Shown: one piece after another, positions 1 through 11,866 of the stretch
Numbering within the stretch: the stretch's first letter is position 1
Layout of the letters: each line of letters starts with the position of its first letter
NCBI GenBank assembly: GCA_965153355.1
Contig: OZ231126.1
Location: 99,014,001-99,078,000 of the forward strand
DNA length: 64,000 nt
Direction: 5' to 3'
From: Flaccisagitta enflata
Lineage: Eukaryota > Chaetognatha > Sagittoidea > Aphragmophora
Made by a program: the position numbers and the translations under genes
The notes under the pieces: generated by a model
What the model saw: only the letters and a program-made list of their open reading frames with translations
Told to the model about the DNA's origin: nothing
Database searches by the model: none

Positions 1-279
1 ATGACGTGGGATATGGTCTACGACTATATCATCGCTTAACAAATGGCGCTCCGACTCGTGCCCGGCCCTCTTGATACAGCGTCCCTCTCGTCGAATCGGG
101 TAGCGAAATGGAACTCAAATGCGTTTCTTCCGATAAATGAAAACTATCCAGAGGGTTTTCATTAGCATACACGACATACGTGAGCACTTAATGCACAACT
201 GACATTAGGAATGGTAAAGGCCAGTCAATGAGTCTCATGGAACAGTCTCCCAGCTGACACTCATACCGCCCGTGACAAT
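1..279. other. unassigned left edge
   Basis: No convincing coding frame, RNA or repeat is visible. It lies just upstream of the decayed BEL/Pao gag and may be its leader or LTR, but no LTR partner can be seen in the window. Confidence 0.3.
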
Positions 280-1780
280 ATGACTGGCGCTCCAACTCCA
301 AGGATGCGAACGTCTTCGCCAAACCCCGACGGATCCGAGTATCTGCCCCATCCGGTCCCTCGACACGGTGCACAATCTCCAACTGGCGGCCAGTTCTTGA
401 ATCTGCCGCCGATTCAAAGAGGAGATGCCGTCAATCAGTGGGTTTCAGACTTGGTGTCGGAAATCGAACCTGCGCGTGCGTCTCCGATGGAACAGGCAGA
501 CGACATGCTTGCGGATCACTAAGACGCAGACGCTGATATAAAAGGTCGTGGGATCATCAGCGGATTGGCGCCGCAGGAAAGAGCGAGGCAACGCTTCATC
601 AACAGGAGTGCGGAGAGAGACCGATGGGGTAGGCAGCTGGAGGAAGAAATGCAACAAGGCCGTCGGCTGATAACTGATGTGCAGCAGCAGCAGCGTGAGG
701 AGGAGCAGCGACAGCGGCAGGAACAACAGCGGCAGCATCGGTTGCAGATGCAGCAGCAGCAGCTCCAGCAGCAACGTCAACACCACCAACCACGGGAGCA
801 GCAGTAAACGACGGTTCAGCGGCAACAGCAAAAGCTGTTGCAGCAGCAACGGTTGCAACAACTTCAATTTCTCGTCATTTCCAGACCATCAGCAGCGTCG
901 ATCCTGCGGCGGCGTACTGATCTGTGGTTCAACAACAGCAACAACACGATCAACAGCGGCAACCAACGGCAGCAGCAACAAGAGCTGCAGCAACATCCTT
1001 GATCAATGCCTTGCAAGAACAACAACAACAATGGCAAAATACCTGAAAGAACATATGCAACAGCAACTGCAACCTTAACAGCAACCTTCCGCCCAGCGAT
1101 TCAGCGGTAGTGATGAATCCTCAGCGATCAGAAATAACCATCCTGCCAAACATGGATGTCGGTGAAGAAACAGAAGAGAGACAATAACGCCTTGCAGAAC
1201 AGGTCTGCATGATGGCTGGTGAAGGTGGTGGTGCAGCAGCTTGGCTCAGGCGCCCATGGCGGTGCCGGTGGGATTCAACAGCTGACTCATCACAGGAATA
1301 AGGTGTACGATAGAATGTGCTCAGCCAACAGCTGAAAGCGGCGAGATGAAGATAGAAGAGCAGTGTTCAACAATGCGGCAGAGATCTGCTTAGCACTGGA
1401 ATAGCCACGAACTGACGGCGGCATTGGTGGGCACAGAGCAGCGGGATGTGAAGCAGACAACTGTCTGGGCTGGACAAGCAGCAGCACCGCAGCATCCATG
1501 AGACCGTCGATCTATCTTCAAAAAATTCAGTCCAGGGCTTTTAATTGTTTGCAACAGCGTCATGCAGCCAGTGCGGCTTCGATCAGTCAAACGGCTGATG
1601 CAGCAGCGGCGGCAGTTGGGGTAGCAGCGGCAGCAAGGACAGCGACAGCATCAACTGCAGCAACAGAATGAGCAGCAACAGCATCCTGACCAGCAACGGC
1701 AGCTAGAACATCAACAGTGGCAGCAGCAACGGTTTCAACAACAGCAACAGCATCATTATCAGCATCATCAACCCCTAGCA
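280..1780 (+). pseudogene. degenerate N-terminal and Q-rich part of a BEL/Pao gag
   Basis: From the ATG at 280 the frame runs to 807 with a single interrupting TAA at 520-522. The downstream part contains a charged, helix-like stretch (APQERARQRFINRS, then EEEMQQGRR) that turns into glutamine runs. From about 680 to 1780 the DNA is CAG/CAA-rich, and Q-, S- or A-rich frames are broken by frequent stops. Q-rich N-terminal regions ahead of the capsid domain are common in animal retroelement gags, and a recognisable gag core follows at 2090. Assigning this stretch to the same element is inference from position and composition. It could instead be a fragment of a host Q-rich exon. Confidence 0.5.
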
Positions 1781-2089
1781 GCAACGATTCTCCCTACTGG
1801 ACCGGAGGTGATCTTCGAGAAGCAGACTGGTTCTACTAGAAGGAGACTGAACTTCCCCGATCAAGAGGAAAAGGTCTTCAACACAGCCGGGCGGGTGGGT
1901 GAATGGAAAGATCTTTAGGAGGCAGAGCAGGAAGGGCCGCTGACGTGGTGGCACAACAGCTGCCAGGGATAGAGAAGAAAGAGTCGCTCCTAAGAAGACA
2001 ATGAGTGGATTGCAGCCGAAGGTGCCAGAAGTGGCATAGCGCCTCTGTGCCTCAGCGAGTCATCCAGGCAGAATCAGCGTTTTGTAAAA

Positions 2090-3196
2090 GTGGATAGTTT
2101 GAAGATGCAGATTCAGCAGAGACTTTGTTGCGCGAGAAAACATAGCATAAAGAAGAACATAAAAGCAGCGTCGTCCGCCGTTTGGTGCTCCCGATTCCAT
2201 CAAGATGATCGTCAGCAACAAATGAATCAACCAGAAGAAGTTGAGTGGAGTGTGAAAACTACCAAAAAGAGATCTCCGGTCAAGGTCGGGGGTCAATACG
2301 CATTCACCCAACAAGCCCCAGCGTATCATCAAGTAGAGCATCATCAAGTAGCTCGTCAACCGGAAGTTCATGTACAGATGCCCAACAATCCGGCTCTGGA
2401 CATGTTCTTGGAAAGGTGGCGTACAGCGTCATATGCGAGAGACAAGGAGAATGGCCTCAAAGCATTGGAGAGAACAAGACCCGAGAAGCCTCTGCAGGAA
2501 CTTTCATCTACTGACTTTGTGATGTGGAAGAGGAAGTTCAAAGATGCTGAAAAGCATGAAGGCTTGACGCAAATGGACATTTTAGTGGAATTACACAAGT
2601 GGTTTGCTAGTCCGGCAAAAGAGATCATAAAAACTGTAACGATTGGTGCAGCTGAAGCGACAGCGAGGGAAGAGATTGATGATGCCTTCGCAAAAATGGA
2701 CGTCGTTTTTATGGCAAAGCGCTGCAATATTGCGGCGATGTTCAACGAAATCGTCGCGGAGGCGAAGATCCGGTCGACCGTTAATGCCAGGCATTTCAAT
2801 TTGTCTGCAAGGTTGCAAAAGGCAAAGAAGATTGCGAGGACCTGTGGAGAAGTGCAACGATGCTATCGTGACGAGCTGCTGCAGGAGATCCTCAATAAGA
2901 GGGTCCCTCATCTTGCAGATAAATTTTGGGAAAAGCAACATGAAGCAGCCCAAAAAGGACAGTCATTTTCATTCGACAACTTGGTCAACATGATTGAAAC
3001 ATGGGCAGTGATTCAGCGCAACAAAGGTGCAAGCTGCAAAACAGCGTCAGTGGCAGCAGTCGCAACGACAGAAAAAGAGGCGCCATTATCATATGAGGAT
3101 GCTTTGACCAATGGCAAGCAAAAGATGCAGTCGACGGACCGCTGCAACGCGTCTACAGTGAATCATCAAACAGAAGGAAATGTCATCAGCTGTTAG
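2090..3196 (+). CDS. gag: BEL/Pao-type gag, capsid-like region (old retrotransposon)
   Basis: This open frame of 368 residues has a basic N-terminus (about 1-70), a linker rich in Q, H and V, and a helical core from about residue 140 to 310. The core matches the layout of BEL/Pao gag (DUF1759-like): FVMWKRKFKDAEKHEGL, then LHKWFASPAKEIIKT, then YRDELLQEILNKRVPHLADKF near 285. The second element in this window has equivalent blocks (FESYLHKFE, then PHWFTGNAGLIVDRF, then LRLKLPHLAVNWAKKV) in the same order. Gag would package retroelement RNA into cytoplasmic particles. The frame ends at TAG 3194-3196, before the zinc knuckles, which follow in another frame. So a frameshift has cut the protein. 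The true start is probably upstream, because the ORF opens with a non-ATG codon. Probably non-functional. Confidence 0.7.
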   Translation: MDSLKMQIQQRLCCARKHSIKKNIKAASSAVWCSRFHQDDRQQQMNQPEEVEWSVKTTKKRSPVKVGGQYAFTQQAPAYHQVEHHQVARQPEVHVQMPNNPALDMFLERWRTASYARDKENGLKALERTRPEKPLQELSSTDFVMWKRKFKDAEKHEGLTQMDILVELHKWFASPAKEIIKTVTIGAAEATAREEIDDAFAKMDVVFMAKRCNIAAMFNEIVAEAKIRSTVNARHFNLSARLQKAKKIARTCGEVQRCYRDELLQEILNKRVPHLADKFWEKQHEAAQKGQSFSFDNLVNMIETWAVIQRNKGASCKTASVAAVATTEKEAPLSYEDALTNGKQKMQSTDRCNASTVNHQTEGNVISC

Positions 3197-3227
3197 AGTT
3201 GGAAGTGGGCGGCGAGTTCAAAAGATC

Positions 3228-3464
3228 ATGTCTCGTCGTCTCTTCTTCCACTGCCTCGCGCCTGGACACTTCGCCTAAGGATGCGTGAACAGACCAGCTT
3301 GCCAGATCTGCAAGAAGAATGACACAACAATTTATCTGGCGCAAGAAGAAGAAAGAATAAGCGAAATAAAGTACATTAGCTCCCTTCAACAAGTCAGAGG
3401 ATGCAGCTGCTGCAACAGCTCCGTCGGCGGAGGCAGCCAATCTAAAGGTAATCTCTTCTAACGT
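3228..3464 (+). pseudogene. broken nucleocapsid zinc knuckle of the same gag
   Basis: Reading from ATG 3228 gives FFHCLAPGHFA, then a stop (TAA 3276-3278), then GC. This has the C-x4-H-x4-C spacing of a retroviral CCHC knuckle, with its first Cys replaced by Phe and a stop inside the finger. A second Cys cluster (CVNRPACQICKKND) follows directly, as in BEL gags that carry two or three fingers. The frame stays open to 3464 after the stop. The position right behind the capsid ORF and the frame change support a decayed gag C-terminus. Confidence 0.65.
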
Positions 3465-3795
3465 CGCGGCATGACGCGGCAGCAATGGCGGCGTCGCGGT
3501 CCGTCTCTTCGTGGCGGCGTTGTCGATCGTCGTTCAGTGACTATCATAAACAATTCTTTGGGTGTGCAGAAGGGGACGATATACGCTATGATGCGACTCA
3601 GCGCTGATAAGCGGCGTGATCCAGCAGTACCAATGTCATTCGCAGTCTTCTGATTCGGCAAAACAGTGCAAATGACGGTGATTACTGTGGCAGGGAAATC
3701 ATGTTATTTGTTGAGGATAAGTTTCATCATCATTCTGCCAGTCGGTCAGCGAGAATATATGGAAATCTGACGTCAGCGACAACGTTGGTGGGCGG

Positions 3796-4149
3796 TTGTT
3801 GGCGATGAAACCGCGACATTCCTCCTTTCTCCGCGACCTATCCGACCAACCCCACATCAGAGATATAAAGTTTCCAGAAGCAGAAAGCGGCGTTATGATG
3901 ATCATCGAATCGGCGCATGCGGATGCCGTCGTTGCTCAAGAAATCCGTCGAGGGCCGCCGGGATCCTTGACTTGCTTCAGATGTTTGTTCGGTTGGACTG
4001 TATGTGGAAAGACGGGGAAGAGAGGGCGAGATTTCGCATCGGTCAACGCCATCGCAACGGATGATCGCGTCCTCCACGACAGCATCGATCGCATCCTCAA
4101 CAATCGCGTCCTCAACAGCAACATTGACCGCATCTTCTACCATGCATGA
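3796..4149 (+). pseudogene. BEL/Pao pol fragment between protease and RT
   Basis: An open frame of 117 residues contains HIRDIKFPEAESG, then EIRRGPPGSL, then FGWTVCGK. This is the order seen in BEL/Pao pol just after the protease (DUF1758 region), where a D-x-x-IG block is followed by an RRG-P segment and a GW-x-x-xG motif. The second element here has the equivalent AFGWSLIGP. The upstream sequence 3470-3790 should hold the aspartic protease, but I see no clean D-S/T-G. The end of the frame (DRILNNRVLNSNIDRIF) is a short internal repeat. No RT follows, so the element is truncated here. Confidence 0.55.
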
Positions 4150-5014
4150 CTTTGCATCACCAATCGTCTGCTTTTAGAAGAGGATGGCGATTCCCTTGAA
4201 AATTTCAGAGCGTGCAAAATGTTAGAGAAAAAGACATACTTTTGCCCAATTGCAGCAAAGGATCTTCTTCCTAAACCGGAAGTGGCGCAAGACGTCTTGG
4301 AGGAGGCGCGCAAACAATTCGTCAAGTCAGTGAAGCGGCAACATTATTCCGACGTTTTCGAACAATTGGAGTTGGGAAAAGCCTTTAAGCCAGAAAGCCG
4401 TCGTGACTTTATCATCAAGAACAGGTGCTAAAGTTGAACCTTTAAATGCGTGTGACGGCGATCGCCAGCGTCGGCAACCAGCGGGTCGAAGATCTGACTA
4501 TCCCATACATAGCTAAATTTCCCTTCATCCTTCAGCCAAAAGCAGAGAATGTGAAATCATTGATGCCATTATCATCATAATGATTTTTCACGTGAGTTAC
4601 AAAGCATATATTGTGCGATTAAGTAATTTGTGTGGATTATAAAAGGTCTTCGAGCTGTCAGAAAAATGTAACATGATGCTTCAGACATAGAAGAACTTTA
4701 AAAAACTAGCGAATGCGCGAATGACAACCTAAATAAAAAGCGCCATCTTGCCATCTCATGTAATCCTCCCACGTCGACGCCTTCAACACTGCTGCCGTCG
4801 AAGTTGAAGGAATTCTCAGTCGCCGTCCTCTGACAGCGCTCAGCGATGATCCAAATGACTCTGAGGCCCTCACACCGAATCATATCCTCAACCCATCAAC
4901 ATCCGGTCACGCCCCTCTGGATCTGGCGCATCAAGGCGTCAACCTCTGACGCCGGCCTCAGCGAAGGTTCAATGGAGGAGGCGTGTGTCCCAGCAGTGTG
5001 GATGCGTTTCACCC
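4150..5014. other. no gene seen
   Basis: A 70-residue frame at 4219-4431 follows the pol fragment and may be further decayed BEL sequence, but no motif is recognisable. The rest shows no coding or repeat structure by eye. Confidence 0.3.
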
Positions 5015-5925
<911 letters not shown>

Positions 5926-5926
<1 letters not shown>

Positions 5927-6149
5927 GAGGTCTGAGAGGCTTAATATGGGGGTTTGAGAGGTCTGAATTTGGGTCGGAGAGGCTTGCTTTGAGGTCTGAG
6001 AGGCCTGATTTTGGGTCTGAGAGGCTTAAATTGGGGTCTAAAAGGCCTGATTTGAGGCTTCAGGGGGGTGGACAAAGACATCAGATAGGAAAAATTGCCC
6101 TGTGTGGAATCATAGGTCATCGACCCCTCCGGGGCCGCTGCCCAAAAAG
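5926..6149 (+). mobile_element. family B foldback element, left-truncated
   Basis: It holds about six units of a 21-bp minisatellite (GGTCTGAGAGGCTTRATTT-like), then the standard family B end CATAGGTCATCGACCCC, TCCGGGGCCGCTGCCC and AAAAA. It directly abuts family E copy 1, and its left inverted end is missing. Confidence 0.7.
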
Positions 6150-7164
6150 TGGCATTAATCAAAAAACTTTATACAAGAGAGGAATAACGTCATGAACCAA
6201 GATCCTCTATGGTAAGGAAACAACCCAACCAGGCAAGGATGTGTCCGGGCTGTGTCTCCGCGTGAATTGTATTTTGTGCTAAACATGTTTCTTATTTGGA
6301 TAATTGTATGAGATTTATATAGGATGGATTGTTGCACTTGCCACATGTTACATAAATGGAGAGACAGATGGACGAACCGACAGGAAAAACAGCAATGAGA
6401 CAGAGGCTCTCGTTTGTTGATCATGTGATTTAGTATAGAACCTCATAATAACCAAAAACAGCTGACAAACGCGGTTTTTGCACAAGCGTTACAGACCAAA
6501 GGACCCACAGATGGATGGATGGATGGATGGAAAGACAGACCCTCTTATAAAGATGCGTTCCTGATGGACGCATCAAAAAATGGTGTGAACCAAAACCCTG
6601 TTCCGTAACAACATATAGATGAGGCGGAAGATGGCAAAAGCCAAAAAAAATTTTTAGCTAAAACAAAAAAGAAAAAAAAACACAGCGCAGAATTAAAGAG
6701 AAATGCTAAACGCAATTCAAATCCAGCCATTTATACAAAATGAAAGAGATATAGCTAAAGGATTATTGATAAGAGGTGAGCGGGACTCATTACATAAGTA
6801 ATGACGAAGTCACACTTTAACTTAAAGTGTAAGGCCTAATCTAATCCCGCGTTTCAAGATACAATCTGTTCAAGGTTCACTAAAGTGATTCATTGACTTC
6901 CCTAAGTATGTGCTCCTGAGAGGCTCTTCTGTACACGTTACATGAAGTGAGGTTTGATAAACAAGGCAGTCTTCCTTCGCTTCCTTGTATCGACTTTTTA
7001 TCAGAGGTGTCATCGAGTCGGCGGCACTTATGAATACATCCGATATTTCTTTTACTTGATACATTTAACATGAACTTAAGATATCAGTTTTCCATTTACT
7101 GCTGGTGAGAACGCCTTTTTACACAAGGAGGAAACTTTGAGCCAACGAAAATCTTTCGTTAAAA
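6150..7164. other. no gene seen; one hairpin relic
   Basis: AT-rich with no coding frame of interest. At 6540-6575 CTCTTATAAAGATGCG and its partner GGACGCATC form a family A type terminal hairpin (AGATGCG subfamily), next to a short (ATGG)n tract. Confidence 0.4.
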
Positions 7165-7420
7165 GTCGCACACACTGTTCCCATACAGCGACTTAATCAG
7201 ACTTGAGTGTCTGGGTTGGTGAATTATGGGGAAGTGTTCTCCAATATCATGGGAACATCAGCCACTATCTGGTAAGTTTTTTGGAAAGCAAAATTTTCGT
7301 AAAACACCCCTTGCTGCTTGGTAGAAAAACCGGTCAGGTGGTGGCTTTCTTATTTTAATAGTTTACCTTGTTTCGTTCCTAACTTTGGAATGGATTGATC
7401 AAAATACATGGGATCGGACT
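7165..7420 (+). repeat. left arm of a 4.2-kb inverted repeat pair
   Basis: This stretch (CTGTTCCCATACAGCGACT, AATCAGACTTGAGTGTCTG, GGTCAGGTGGTGG, TTTACCTTGTTTC) is an inverted, diverged match to 11110-11380. The pair may be the terminal inverted repeats of one large element later invaded by B elements, or two opposed copies of one repeat. No coding sequence lies between them. Confidence 0.6.
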
Positions 7421-8018
7421 TGTTGACAAGATATTTTGAAGTAGATTACGAAAATTATATCAAAAATGGGTTGTCACCTTGCAAAAGCTCTTTTGAGGCT
7501 GTCAAAAGAGACCTTAATGGTAAGAATTGTCAAAAATGACAAGTCCCATGATTTTTTATGTCAAACGCTAGAGAGTCGTATCTCGCTGCTCTATAACTGA
7601 TCCGGGATGACTTATCATTTACTAAGTTGATGATTTGGGACTCAAAGGGCCCATCAACAGAGCTCTCAGAAACCGTAATTAAAACAAAAATGCTTAAATT
7701 AATCTAAATATTGACATTTATGATTATTCTTTATGTGCGCCAACGCACCTCTTTCCAAAGCTTTGTCTCTTGGCTGGTTAATTGATTGGTTGGTTGATTG
7801 GTCAGTTGGTCGGTTGGTTGGTTGGTCAGTTGGTTGTCGATGGCTGGTGAACTGGAACCTATGAGGCATTATTCCCATGAATGATTCAACAAGCCCATCC
7901 CGGCAACTTGATGCATCATCTGCGTGATTTTTGAAAAAGGCGTGACGAACATACGGACTGATGGACCAACTGACCGATGGACAAACCCTCTTATAGGATT
8001 ATGATGATGCATCTAACA
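7421..8018. other. no gene; family A (GTGCGCC subfamily) hairpin end
   Basis: 7733-7750 forms a GTGCG/CGCAC hairpin followed by about 60 bp of GGTTGGTT/GGTCGGTT repeats, the architecture of a family A end. At 7979-8010 a decayed reverse end (CTCTTATAGGATTATG, GATGCATCTAA) touches the next B element. Confidence 0.5.
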
Positions 8019-8450
8019 GGTCGCCCAAGGGCAAAATGTGATCAGCTATACCCGTTGCCCTGCTTTGCATGATTGTGAATTAGAGTGAGAGGAAGCAGGG
8101 CAGCGGCCCCGAAGGGGACGAAGTCCTGTAGAACACAGGGTATTTTCGTTCATTTGTCCGTTTGTCCATCTGGGCAAGCTCCCAGGCCCTCTCAGGCCTG
8201 AAATCTGCCCTCTTATGCCTTGAATTTGAGAGGGCAGTTTCAGGCCTGAGAGGGCAGATTTCAGGCCTAAGAGGGCAGATACCAGGTCTGAGAGTGCAGA
8301 TTTCAGGCCTGAGAGGGCAGATTTCAGGCCTGAGAGGGCCGGGGGGGGGACGAACAAACAAACGGACAAACAAATGAACAAACGAACAAACGAACAAAAG
8401 TCCCCTGTGTTCTACAGGACTTCATCCCCTTTGGAGCCGCTGCCCAAAAA
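8019..8450 (+). mobile_element. family B foldback element, near complete
   Basis: The left end has the small hairpin GTCGCCCAAGGGCAA, then GCTATACCCGTTGCCCTGC, then GCAGCGGCCCCGAAGGGGAC and GTCCTGTAGAACACAGG. The right end repeats this block inverted (CCTGTGTTCTACAGGAC, GGAGCCGCTGCCCAAAAA). The centre 8170-8345 is a ~21-bp minisatellite (GGCCTGAGAGGGCAGATTTC), present mostly in one orientation with a short inverted start. CGTTCGTTTGT-type tracts lie on both sides of the minisatellite and pair with each other. Confidence 0.8.
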
Positions 8451-8562
8451 CCAATCAAGAATCATGTTGCTTTATTTTCTAGGTGGTGATTCAATCCTAG
8501 GGAGAAAAGTTATCAAATGAGACGCGATAAAGCATTTGCTATCACTTTCAGCTACCTTTTTT

Positions 8563-8632
8563 AGTCGCGTGCTACGCGACTCTACACCCCGCTATATCGG
8601 TCCGTCGGTCGGTTGGTTGGTTGGTTGGTCCC
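8563..8632 (+). mobile_element. family A element start, interrupted by a B element
   Basis: Terminal hairpin AGTCGCGTGCTACGCGACT (8563-8581), then TCTACACCCCGCTATATCGG and a TCGG/TTGG tract ending in CCCCTTTTT. In the intact copy at 60914 that sequence continues ACTTTTTTGGCG. Here it is interrupted by the B element 8633-9190 and resumes at 9191 as ACTTTTTATGCTTTTTAGC, which gives a clean nested insertion. Confidence 0.75.
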
Positions 8633-9190
8633 CTTTTTGGGCAGCGGCCCCGAAAGGGCCGATGACCTATGCTTTCACAATTCAAAAATGCAGGATTTTT
8701 CCTTCTTCTCTTCCAATTTCCAATTTCCACCCTCGAGGGTCAAATCCCAGCCTCAAAGCTCAAATCCCAGCTTTAAGGCTCAAATTCCAGCCTCAAGACT
8801 TTAATTCCAGCCTCGAGGCTCAAATCCCAGCTTTGAGGCTCAGTTCCCAGCCTCAAGGCTCAATTGACAGCGTTGAGTCTCAGTCTCAAGGCTCAAATCT
8901 CAGCCTCCCAGCATGGAGACTTGATTCCCAGCTTTGAGACTCAATTCCCAGCTTTGAGGCTCAAATCCCAGCCTCAAGGCTCAAATTCCATCCTCGAAGC
9001 TCAAATTCTGGACTTGAGGGTCAAATCCCAGCATCAAGGCTCAAATCTCAGCCTCATGCCTCAAAGCATACTGAGCATAGGTCATCGGTCCCTTCAGGAC
9101 CACTGCATACACTCACATAGGGGTCACACACCCACACATTCTCACATAGGGGCAACGGTACCGCTGACCATCTAACGCGGTTTGTGACTA
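8633..9190 (+). mobile_element. family B element nested inside family A
   Basis: It starts GGGCAGCGGCCCCGAAAGGG and CCGATGACCTATG, and ends with the inverted CATAGGTCATCGGTCCC followed by GGTACCGCTGACCATCTAA and GTGACTATT. The centre 8730-9060 holds about 17 units of a 20-bp minisatellite (AAGGCTCAAATCCCAGCCTC). The unit starts and ends with near-complementary halves, so each unit can fold on itself. Confidence 0.8.
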
Positions 9191-9217
9191 TTACTTTTTA
9201 TGCTTTTTAGCTTTTTT

Positions 9218-9768
9218 AGGCAGCGGCCCCAAAAAGGCCGATGTCCTGTGGGCACAGGGGTGAATTTCCAGACGTCTGTCTGTCAGTATATCCGTCTGTT
9301 TGCACGTCCGTCCATCCCTCCATCCATTCCCCCCCCCGCCAAAGCTTCTGAGCCTCATGTTCCCATTGAATGACATAGAAAATTGAAGAAATGCAAAATT
9401 CCCATTGAATAACATGGAAAATTGATAATGAAATGGAAAAAAATATGAAATTCCCATTGAATTACATGGAAAATTTACAAGAACTTAAAAATATGGGTAA
9501 TCCCTTTTGAATAACATGGAAAATTCACAAAATTTGAAAAGAATGCAAAATTCAGATTGAATAACATAGAAAATTGACAATCAAATGGAAAAAAATTCAA
9601 TGTTCTTGTTACAAGGATAGTAGCCCCAAAGGCTTCAAATGTGCCTTCTCAGGACGTCTGGAAATTCACCCCTGTGTCCTACAGGACATCAGCCCTTTGG
9701 CCGCAGCCCTGCTCTCACTCCACTTTTGCATTGGGTAGCGCTGACCACGTGCGATCCTTGGATGACTA
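9218..9768 (+). mobile_element. family B element with ~55-bp internal repeats
   Basis: Ends GGCAGCGGCCCCAAAAAGGC, GATGTCCTGTGGGCACAGG and GAATTTCCAGACGTC are repeated inverted at 9650-9715 (GACGTCTGGAAATTC, CCTGTGTCCTACAGGACATC). The interior 9355-9600 is about five diverged ~55-bp repeats built on CCCATTGAATAACATGGAAA, unlike the GC-rich minisatellites of its relatives. The outer tail ends GATCCTTGGATGACTAG, a small hairpin variant of the B terminus. Confidence 0.75.
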
Positions 9769-9789
9769 GTTTTCTTTCTTTCTTTCTGT

Positions 9790-10300
9790 CAGGACTGTAG
9801 AACACAGGACTTTTGTTCGTCCGTTCATCCATCCCCCCCATCAGGCTTCTCAGGCCTCAAATCAGGCCTTGAGGCTAAATCTCAACCTCGAGGTCCAAAT
9901 CCCAGCTTAGAGGGCAAGGTCCCAGCCTCCAGTCTAGGGTTTGAGCCTAGAGGCTGGGATTTGGGCCTTGAGGCAGGGATTTGGGCCTCCAGACTAGAAT
10001 TTGGGCCTCGAGGCTGGGCTTTGAGGGGGGATGGAGGAGGAGGAGAAGGAGGAGAAGGAGGGCCAAAATCAGGCCTAAGACTGCAGAATTGAGGCTCTGG
10101 TGGTCAGGGGAGGGGAAGGACAGAAGGACGGACGGATGGACGGACATCTCGAAATTCCCCCCTGTGTCCTACAGGACATTGGCCCTTTGCTTTGGGGCCA
10201 CTGCCCAAAAAAGAGGAGAAAATTCCCATATGTGTGAAAGCATAGGTCATCGACCCCTTTGGGGCCGCTGCCCTGCTTCCCCTTCATCTTCAAGCAGGCA
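9790..10300 (+). mobile_element. composite family B elements
   Basis: GGACTGTAGAACACAGGAC starts a B element. The minisatellite switches orientation near 9930: CAGGCCTCAAATCAGGCC-type units, then GGATTTGGGCCTCGAGGCTG. After GGAGGAGGAGAAGG repeats it closes with CCTGTGTCCTACAGGACAT (about 10165-10210). A second right end (CCATATGTGTGAAAGCATAG, CGACCCCTTTGGGGCCGCTG) follows immediately, so two elements are fused or nested. Confidence 0.65.
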
Positions 10301-10465
10301 GGCAATTTCTTCGTGAAAAAGCTCAAACAAAAGGTGAGCTTTGAATGATCGGTAACTTTAAATCTAACCAAGCATGTTTGAAATCAGCAATGTATCTTCT
10401 ATAAAGCGGGTCGACGTCGTAACTGAAGCAACTTGAAAGAAGTGCGCTGGATTGTACGCCCCGCG

Positions 10466-10925
10466 GAATGAGTGAATGAATGAATGAATGAATGAATGAA
10501 TGAATGAATAAATGAATGAATCAATAAATGAATGAATCCATAAATGAATGAATGAACGAACGAATGAATGATTGTATGAATGAATGAATGTATAAAACAT
10601 GATTACAAAGGAGAAAGGAATATTTATTGAGAGTGTTTTCAGAGATCTTATGAAAACATGACTGATTGATCGAAATGCTAACTGACCAACAAATCGACAG
10701 AAAAACTGACAGGCTAACCATAAATGAATGAATCAATGAATGAATGAATGAATAAATGAATGAATGAATAAATGAATGAATGAATGAATGTATGTATAAA
10801 ACATGATTACAAAGGAGAAAGGAATATTGATTGTTTTCAGAGATCTTATAAAAACATGACTGACAGATGGAAATGCAAACTGACCAACGGATGGACAGAC
10901 AGACAGACAAACTGACAGGCTAACC
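10466..10925. repeat. tandem ~200-bp duplication containing (AATG)n
   Basis: The block TATAAAACATGATTACAAAG, GGAGAAAGGAATATT, CAGAGATCTTAT, CTGACAGGCTAACC occurs at 10590-10720 and again at 10794-10925. Each copy is preceded by an AATG/AATA tetranucleotide tract. Confidence 0.8.
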
Positions 10926-11109
10926 AAAGGACAGGCCAATGGATTTGATTCCATTTAGATACGCAAGGACTTCATGATTTGGGGAGATTAAAAAAATAAA
11001 GACACAGGTTTCAGTCAGTTACAAGCATTTGGCTTGTGTTGGGACTCCCTTACAGACTCTCAAAGGGGCTGATATCTCCCATGATGGATTTTTTCTTAAA
11101 ATATAACCA

Positions 11110-11380
11110 AATATCTTCAAATCGAGACCATCTCCAAGTATTTTGGCCAATTCGTTTAGAAATTATTCTTGAAACAAGGTAAGCTTTCCTTTGTATGGAT
11201 ACCACCACCTGACCTGTTTTTGTTCTTGATGATAGAGGGCATTTCACGAAAAGTTTGCTTTAAAAAAAACTTACCAAATAGTGAGAGATGTTCCCCACAC
11301 ACCACTGAACACTTCTCCACCGATCAGTACCGCAGACACTCAAGTCTGATTAAATCGCTTTATGGGAACAGCGTGCGCGC
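11110..11380 (-). repeat. right arm of the 4.2-kb inverted repeat pair
   Basis: The reverse complement of this stretch aligns with 7165-7420 (TTAATCAGACTTGAGTGTCTG, GGTCAGGTGGTGG, TTACCTTGTTTC), with scattered differences. A short TTTGTCCGTCCGTCGG tract just outside (11400-11430) looks like a family A relic. Confidence 0.6.
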
Positions 11381-11769
11381 AGACTAGAGACTAAGAAAGG
11401 CTTTGTCCGTCCGTCGGTCCGTCCGTAACCCACAAGTCAACTAGCCTAACAACAATTAATTTGATGTCATAAACAAGTTCTCTGTCAAGGGGATGTGGCC
11501 CAAAATCATATTTACAGATGGGTCATGAAAAAATCAGCCCCGTTTCCCCTATAAATTGGCGCCGCCACCCGACCCGTTTCGCATGACAAAACATAGGCAA
11601 AAATACATTCCTGTTCATTTTCTATGGGATATGAGGGGGGTGGCGGCGGCAATTTTTAGAGGTACCAGGACCAAACTTTTGTTGTGGTTTATCTGTATAC
11701 ATGATTTTGAGTCATATCCCTCTGATAGAGATCTTTCCTATGACTTTGCATGAACTCTTGTTATGCTTC

Positions 11770-11866
11770 TAGTCATCCAAGGATTTCACATGGTCAGCGG
11801 TACCCGTTGCCCTGCTTGGAATGATCAAGTGAGGAGAGGAGTGAGGGCAGGGCAGCGGCCCCAAAG
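11770..11866 (+). mobile_element. solo end of a family B element
   Basis: AGTCATCCAAGGATTTCACA, GGTCAGCGGTACCCGTTGCC and GGCAGGGCAGCGGCCCCAAAGG match the long end of B elements, and no partner end follows. The terminal mini-hairpin is TCC-AA-GGA here, against CCC-AA-GGG in other copies. Confidence 0.7.

Noticed and set aside
680-1780. Q-rich frames as a host polyglutamine gene
   Set aside because: Stops occur in every frame, there are no splice-bounded exons, and a BEL gag core lies directly downstream.
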